Shown: one piece after another, positions 59,674 through 64,000 of the stretch
Numbering within the stretch: the stretch's first letter is position 1
Layout: each line of letters starts with the position of its first letter
From: Nitrogeniibacter aestuarii
Lineage (GTDB): Bacteria; Pseudomonadota; Gammaproteobacteria; Burkholderiales; Rhodocyclaceae
Assembly: GCF_017309585.1 (NCBI RefSeq)
Contig: NZ_CP071321.1
Coordinates: 868,001-932,000 of the forward strand
Length of the DNA: 64,000 nt
Direction of reading: 5' to 3'
Notes under the pieces: model-generated
Databases searched by the model: none
What the model was told of the DNA's origin: nothing
What the model saw: the letters and a program-made list of their open reading frames with translations, nothing else
Program-made: the position numbers and the translations under genes

Positions 59674-60225
59674 ATGAGCACTCAATCGTCCCATACCTAC
59701 CTGCGCCCCATCGACCGTGATGGCCTCATGAAGTTTGCCGAGGCCGGCCGCGAAAACCCCGAGCGTCGCGGTGTGAACAAGGTTCACACCGTCATGCAGG
59801 GGCAGTACCGCTCCTGGAGCTTCGTCGGCATCCACAACCCCGTGGTGGTCGATGAGCCCCTGCACCTGTTCGGCGAAAATACGGCGCCGGCACCGGGTGA
59901 GATCGTGCTGTCGGCCCTCGGTGGCTGCCTGGCGGTGGGCATCACGGCGGTGGCCACCCATCGCGAGGTGAAGTTGTCACGCCTCGAAGTCTTCATGGAA
60001 GCCGAGATCGGCAACACCGCCGCCTGGGGCGCGGGCGGCGCGGATCGGAAGCCGGAGCAAATGGGTTTCCAGAACATCCGGGTGAAGGTGCTGGTGGAAG
60101 GCGATGCCAGCCGCGAGGCCCTCGACGACATCGTCAAGCACGCCAACTACTACTCGCCGGTGGCCAACAGCATGCGCAACCCGATCGCGTTCGAGATCGG
60201 CACCATCGAAGCCGCCGAGGCCTGA
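59674..60225 (+). CDS. OsmC-family protein with a single redox Cys
   Basis: A 183-residue OsmC/Ohr-fold protein. The first active-site Cys is present in LSALGGCLAVGITAVA, but the second Cys region, normally C-P-V/I, reads YYSPVANSM, so the peroxidatic pair is incomplete. It may be a thiol-binding or other variant rather than a peroxidase. Located 46 bp after cynS and 4 bp before the AhpD-like gene. Confidence 0.88.
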   Translation: MSTQSSHTYLRPIDRDGLMKFAEAGRENPERRGVNKVHTVMQGQYRSWSFVGIHNPVVVDEPLHLFGENTAPAPGEIVLSALGGCLAVGITAVATHREVKLSRLEVFMEAEIGNTAAWGAGGADRKPEQMGFQNIRVKVLVEGDASREALDDIVKHANYYSPVANSMRNPIAFEIGTIEAAEA

Positions 60226-60229
60226 GACG

Positions 60230-60589
60230 ATGAGCAAGTCGTTTTCCGTGATCACGGGTGACGTCGGCAAGGCGCTTGCGCAACTGCGCAGCGCCGTGCC
60301 GGAGACCATGAAGGGCTTTGGCCAGATGTCTCAGGCCGCGCTCTCCGACGGCGCGATGTCGCCCCTGCAAAAGGAGCTGATCGCACTGGCCATCGGTGTG
60401 TCCTCGCGCTGTGATGCCTGCATCGGCTTTCACGTCAAGGCCTTGCACAAACTGGGCGTCACCCGGGAGCAGCTCATGGAGACGCTGGCGGTGTGCATCT
60501 ACATGGGCGGTGGTCCGACCCTCATGTATGCCGCCGAGGCGGTACGCGCTTACGACGAGTTTGCGCCGGTCGAGGCCGCAGTGGCCTGA
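60230..60589 (+). CDS. Carboxymuconolactone decarboxylase/AhpD-like protein
   Basis: A 119-residue protein from ATG 60230. The AhpD core C-x2-C-x3-H is visible in SRCDACIGFHVKAL, suggesting thiol redox activity coupled perhaps to the adjacent OsmC-like protein. The helical fold is typical (MSPLQKELIALAIGVS). An upstream open extension overlaps the OsmC gene and is not used. Confidence 0.92.
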   Translation: MSKSFSVITGDVGKALAQLRSAVPETMKGFGQMSQAALSDGAMSPLQKELIALAIGVSSRCDACIGFHVKALHKLGVTREQLMETLAVCIYMGGGPTLMYAAEAVRAYDEFAPVEAAVA

Positions 60590-60668
60590 ACTTCAACCTC
60601 TATCGCGTTCCGTCCGTCCGGCCCGTTGGCCGGCGGCGGGCGCCACAGGCATCACACAGGCAAGACAA

Positions 60669-61847
60669 ATGACCCAGCGAAAGCGAATCGTGATCGTCGG
60701 CAGCGGATTGGCCGGCATGACCCTGGTGCGGGAAATCCGCAAGCGCGACAAGTCGCTCGAGATGCTGCTTGTGTGCGCCGACGACGGGCACTTCTACTCC
60801 AAACCCGGTCTGTCCACCGCCTTTGCCTCGGGCAAGGATGCGACCGGGCTGGTGCTGACCCGCGCCGCAAAGCTCGAACAGGATCTTTCCATCGTGATCC
60901 TCGCCGGACGACGGGTGCTGGGTATCGACGCCTCGTCCCGAACGCTGGCGCTCGATGGTTGCAAGCTCGACTACGATGAACTCGTGCTCGCGGTCGGGGC
61001 CTCGCAGATGCGACTGCCCCTGGCGGGCAATGGCGTGGCCGACGTGATCAGCGTGAATACGTTGGATGAATACGCACGGTTGCGTCAGCGCCTTGACGGC
61101 AAGCGCCGGGTGGCCATCGTCGGTGCCGGACTGATCGGGTGTGAATTTGCCAATGACCTTTGTCTGGGCGGTTTTCAGGTGTCGCTCTACGACATGGCGG
61201 AACAGCCGCTCGAGCGCTTGCTGCCGCCCTTTGCTGCCCGGTCGATGGCAGAGCGGCTCACGGCCGCAGGCGTGGACCTGCACATGGCGACGCAGCTGGC
61301 GGCCATCGAACATGTGGGCGAGGGCTACCGGCTGAGTACGGCCAGCGGCGACGTTGCCGAATTCGATCTTGTGATCAGTGCCATCGGGCTCGTCCCCAAT
61401 CTTGAACTTGCCCGTTCGGCGGGGATCAAGACCCACCGCGGCATCGTTGCGGATGCGTTTCTCGGCACTTCCGATCCGCATATCCACGCGCTGGGCGACT
61501 GTGTCGAGGCGGATGGTCAAGTCCTCCCGTACGTGATGCCGATCATGCAGCAGGCCAAAACGCTGGCCGGCACACTGACCGGACATGCCGAGGCGCTGGT
61601 GTATCCGGTGATGCCCATCGTGGTGAAGACGCCGGCGTGTCCGACCGTCATCTGCCCGCCCCCGTCTGGCGTGCCGGGCACATGGCAGGTGGACGCCAGT
61701 GATCCAGGCAGTGCGGATCTGCGTGCGCTCTATCTTGGCCCGGATGGCGCACTGGCGGGATTTGTCCTTCAGGGCGCGATGACCCGCGAGCGGCAGATGC
61801 TTGTCACCCGTATCCAGTCCGGCGTCCCCACGCCCGCCACGGCCTAG
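60669..61847 (+). CDS. Rubredoxin-NAD(P) reductase-like FAD oxidoreductase
   Basis: A 392-residue two-dinucleotide-fold reductase from ATG 60669. FAD motif IVIVGSGLAGMTLVREI at the N-terminus, NAD(P) motif VAIVGAGLIGCEFANDL at about residue 147, and the second FAD motif HIHALGDCVEADGQVLPYV at about 275. Similar to rubredoxin reductases of alkane-oxidising bacteria. It should reduce the rubredoxin at 55781. Last gene of the putative sigma54 operon; 79 bp after the AhpD-like gene. Confidence 0.9.
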   Translation: MTQRKRIVIVGSGLAGMTLVREIRKRDKSLEMLLVCADDGHFYSKPGLSTAFASGKDATGLVLTRAAKLEQDLSIVILAGRRVLGIDASSRTLALDGCKLDYDELVLAVGASQMRLPLAGNGVADVISVNTLDEYARLRQRLDGKRRVAIVGAGLIGCEFANDLCLGGFQVSLYDMAEQPLERLLPPFAARSMAERLTAAGVDLHMATQLAAIEHVGEGYRLSTASGDVAEFDLVISAIGLVPNLELARSAGIKTHRGIVADAFLGTSDPHIHALGDCVEADGQVLPYVMPIMQQAKTLAGTLTGHAEALVYPVMPIVVKTPACPTVICPPPSGVPGTWQVDASDPGSADLRALYLGPDGALAGFVLQGAMTRERQMLVTRIQSGVPTPATA

Positions 61848-62349
61848 AAGCCGTGCAAGCGCTGCCGCCGCGGTCGCGTTGTTGCTGAAGTCGCGCTGAG
61901 CGGCTGTCAGATCGCTGTCGGCCAGCGTGTGCCCTTGCCGGTTCGCGGCTTCAGAGCGCTGTGGTGAATGCCAGCGCCGGGTCATCACGCCTGCCTGCCG
62001 AACGCGCCCGTGCGTTCTGCTGGCCGTTCCGGCTCGAGTCCCACCGCCATTTTCGTGGCAGCCCTGTCGGCCATGGGGCCGAGCCAGCTGTTCCGCTTGA
62101 AAATCGCACCATCTGACTCTGGCGCAATCGAGCAAGACGTGGTGAAGTGACGGCCATTGCGCTTACGCAGGGTTCATCGGCGGCGCCACCGGCGGCCGAT
62201 CAGCTCACACGTGCCCGTGGCCGCCGAGTGGCACCCCGAATCAGCGCCAACCGCCACACGTCCCCCAAGCAGGACTCTGATCGCAATCGGAGGCGGTTTC
62301 GCCCCGATGCGCTGCTGATCCTGCGACAAACAACAAGATTGGTTTTCAG
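61848..62349. other. Gene-free stretch between reductase and EamA genes
   Basis: 502 bp with only short unconvincing open frames on both strands. A GC-rich GGCGGCGCCACCGGCGGCC region near 62168-62200 could form local hairpins. I see no RNA gene or repeat. Confidence 0.5.
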
Positions 62350-63279
62350 ATGAGTTTAATGAGCCGCCACGGGATCGTGCCTTCAGACACCGCCAAGGGT
62401 TTTCTGGCTGCACTTGTGGTCGTTGCGTGCTGGACCGGATTCAATCTCGTTTCGCGGTTTGGATCGACGGCCTCCTTTACCCCGTTCGATCTTGCGGCGC
62501 TGCGCTACGGTGTGTCGGCCACACTGACCCTGCCGTTCTTTTTCAGGTATGTCCCGATCCGCGACTGGCCCCGCCATGCGGTGCTGGCAACGTTCGCCGG
62601 CCTCGGCTACGGCATCTTCGTGTACTCAGGATTTTCCTATGCCCCCGCGGCGCACGCGGGGCTTTTCGTCAATGGCGGCATCCCGTTCTGGACGGTCGTG
62701 ATCGCCGCTGTCCTGGCCGGTTTCCACATCGCACGCCAGACCCTTCTGGCCTTGCTCCTGTCGAGCTCCGGGCTCGTTCTGATCGGCTTCCACAGCCTGG
62801 CCGCGCCGGCGGTTGCCGGGCAATGGATCGGGGATGTCCTGTTTCTTGCGGCCGCCCTGTGCTGGGCGATCTTCGGGCTGTTGATGCGCCGATGGGGCAT
62901 CAAGCCCCAGCACTGCATTCTCGGCATCGCCGCGTTCTCGGTCGTCACCTACATGCCCGTGTATCTGCTCTGGTTGCCCAGTGAGCTGGCCAGCGCGAGT
63001 TGGGGCGCCATTGCGCTTCAAGCGGTCTATCAAGGCATCGTGGCCGCCTTGTTGGCTGCGGGCATGTACAGTTACGCGAGCCAGAAGATCGGTGCCTGTG
63101 AAGCGTCCATGATGCTGGCGCTGGTGCCCGCGCTGACCGCGATCGGTGGTTTCTTCATCCTGGACGAAGCACTGAGCCTGGTGACGGGCATTGGTGTCGT
63201 GATCGTGTCGCTGGGGGCCTTGCTGGGCGCCATGCCGTCCAATACGCTCCAGCGCTTCGCCTCGCGCAGGTATCGCTGA
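62350..63279 (+). CDS. EamA/DMT-superfamily transporter
   Basis: A 309-residue membrane protein with ten predicted helices in two EamA repeats (about 15-145 and 165-295), including the family pattern LFVNGGIPFWTVVIAAVLAG and LVPALTAIGGFFILDE. Drug/metabolite transporters of this type export amino acids or metabolites; substrate unknown. The start ATG at 62350 has a second ATG four codons later. Confidence 0.92.
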   Translation: MSLMSRHGIVPSDTAKGFLAALVVVACWTGFNLVSRFGSTASFTPFDLAALRYGVSATLTLPFFFRYVPIRDWPRHAVLATFAGLGYGIFVYSGFSYAPAAHAGLFVNGGIPFWTVVIAAVLAGFHIARQTLLALLLSSSGLVLIGFHSLAAPAVAGQWIGDVLFLAAALCWAIFGLLMRRWGIKPQHCILGIAAFSVVTYMPVYLLWLPSELASASWGAIALQAVYQGIVAALLAAGMYSYASQKIGACEASMMLALVPALTAIGGFFILDEALSLVTGIGVVIVSLGALLGAMPSNTLQRFASRRYR

Positions 63280-63303
63280 CGCGCCCCCCGGATCGCCTGC
63301 GTT

Positions 63304-64000
63304 CTAGGCTGTCGTGGCACCTTCACGGCTCGGCGGAACGATCGGCACGACATTGTCGGCCGCATTGACCACGCGTCTGACATGACAACGCTGTGAGTAG
63401 ATGTCGGCGATTACCACACCGTCGGCGCTGCGGGCCATCTGGATGTGATGATCCATGCGCCCGTCAGGGTTTGCCAGCTCATGCAGGTGCAGGACGAGTC
63501 GGGCGCCGGGATTGGCGTTTCCGTGGAACAGGATGTGGCGTTCGGTCGTACTCAGGTGGTGGGCCGCACGACCGAACCAGCGTGACTCGGCCTGATCTGC
63601 AAACTCGTGGAAACGTGCAAAGTACATGAAACCCGCGCCATTGAAGTGGGCGCTGGGGTTGGTGTCCAGGAGTTGCGGCGCAAAGCTGTGGGCATGAGCA
63701 TGCGCCGATTCCGGGCGCGGCTTTTTCTGCGAACGCTGCCTGTTCAAGTCAGCGAAGCGCGCGCCGTCGCCGAGTTCGGGAAGGCCGTCGAAGCCGGGGA
63801 CCGCGCTGCGTACCGCGGAGGTGTTGTCGTCCGCGCGCTCGCGGGCGACAAACACCGACTGCATCTCCAGCGTAGCAATGATCTCGTTCCCGCAGGCAAT
63901 CACATGCTTGCTGTAGCACTGGGTGCGGCTGATGCGGCCGATCCGGCTGTCGAGCGAAAGGAGATCGCCCTCGCCAACCCGCTCAAGGGCGGCCTGCCGC
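63304..64000 (-). CDS. LnmK/Pnap_2097-like hot-dog protein (runs off right edge)
   Basis: About 231 C-terminal residues; the frame stays open to the window edge, where it reads LLSLDSRIGRISRTQCYSKHVIACGNE, so the N-terminus is missing. HFNGAGFMYFARFHEFADQAESRWF and the preceding block look like LnmK-type (Pnap_2097) hot-dog proteins linked to polyketide-like biosynthesis. Family assignment is from memory of motif style and is moderate. The start codon lies beyond position 64000. Confidence 0.55.
   Translation of the reverse strand, partial: RQAALERVGEGDLLSLDSRIGRISRTQCYSKHVIACGNEIIATLEMQSVFVARERADDNTSAVRSAVPGFDGLPELGDGARFADLNRQRSQKKPRPESAHAHAHSFAPQLLDTNPSAHFNGAGFMYFARFHEFADQAESRWFGRAAHHLSTTERHILFHGNANPGARLVLHLHELANPDGRMDHHIQMARSADGVVIADIYSQRCHVRRVVNAADNVVPIVPPSREGATTA

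Overview
The window is a high-GC proteobacterial chromosome segment. Gene content and order (ponA | pilMNOPQ-aroK-aroB-dgt-gltB-gltD, a MaoC-Pta fusion beside AckA, a NosR-type protein, Bug/TctAB carboxylate uptake, cyanase) point to a betaproteobacterium of the Rhodocyclales, Thauera/Azoarcus/Aromatoleum type. This placement is from family knowledge and gene order; no database was searched.

Region 1 (1-21.0 kb) is housekeeping backbone. It holds the 5' end of ponA (PBP1A), the divergent type IV pilus assembly operon pilMNOPQ running by overlaps into aroK, aroB and a dGTPase-like gene, then glutamate synthase gltB-gltD. A perfect bidirectional terminator separates gltD from the convergent pta-ackA pair. 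glmU and glmS follow.

Region 2 (21.0-32.6 kb) is an accessory patch directly downstream of glmS, the classical attTn7 position. It starts with a 24-bp perfect inverted repeat whose outer end lies about 29 nt after the glmS stop, resembling Tn7-like ends without a transposase. It then carries two lower-GC hypothetical genes (one with a HEPN-type R-N-x3-H motif), attC-like sites, three copies of a 27-bp palindrome, a family of degenerate non-coding repeats, a cupin gene, a NarL-type two-component system, an orphan NosR/NirI-type membrane ferredoxin, a frameshifted SRAP gene, an IS110/IS1111-type insertion sequence and a small cassette-like gene.

Region 3 (32.6-52.5 kb) is a catabolic island. 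It encodes an IclR regulator, an MFS exporter, two nearly identical Bug-type periplasmic receptors that bracket the island, a PaaG-like crotonase, an ADP-forming acyl-CoA ligase, an alpha/beta hydrolase, a hydratase/3-hydroxyacyl-CoA dehydrogenase fusion, an MmgE/PrpD protein, a 3-oxoadipyl-CoA-type thiolase, TctB and TctA, TerC, two universal stress proteins, a thioesterase and an OprD-like porin. Together these could take up an organic acid and degrade it by beta-oxidation-like steps to acetyl-CoA and succinyl-CoA. A shared TTCCA-N5-TGGAA palindrome before iclR and before both Bug genes suggests a single IclR regulon.

Region 4 (52.7-61.9 kb) is a putative sigma54-controlled cyanate cluster. 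It has a GAF-AAA-HTH activator, a -24/-12 promoter with upstream palindromes, an acyl-CoA-dehydrogenase-like flavoprotein, rubredoxin, a Tat-exported binding protein with ABC permease and ATPase, cyanase (cynS), an OsmC-like protein, an AhpD-like protein and a rubredoxin-reductase-like flavoprotein. The pairing of cyanase with a flavoprotein/rubredoxin/reductase set is the most intriguing system here. The window ends with an EamA transporter and a truncated LnmK/Pnap_2097-like hot-dog gene. I saw no tRNA, rRNA or CRISPR array.
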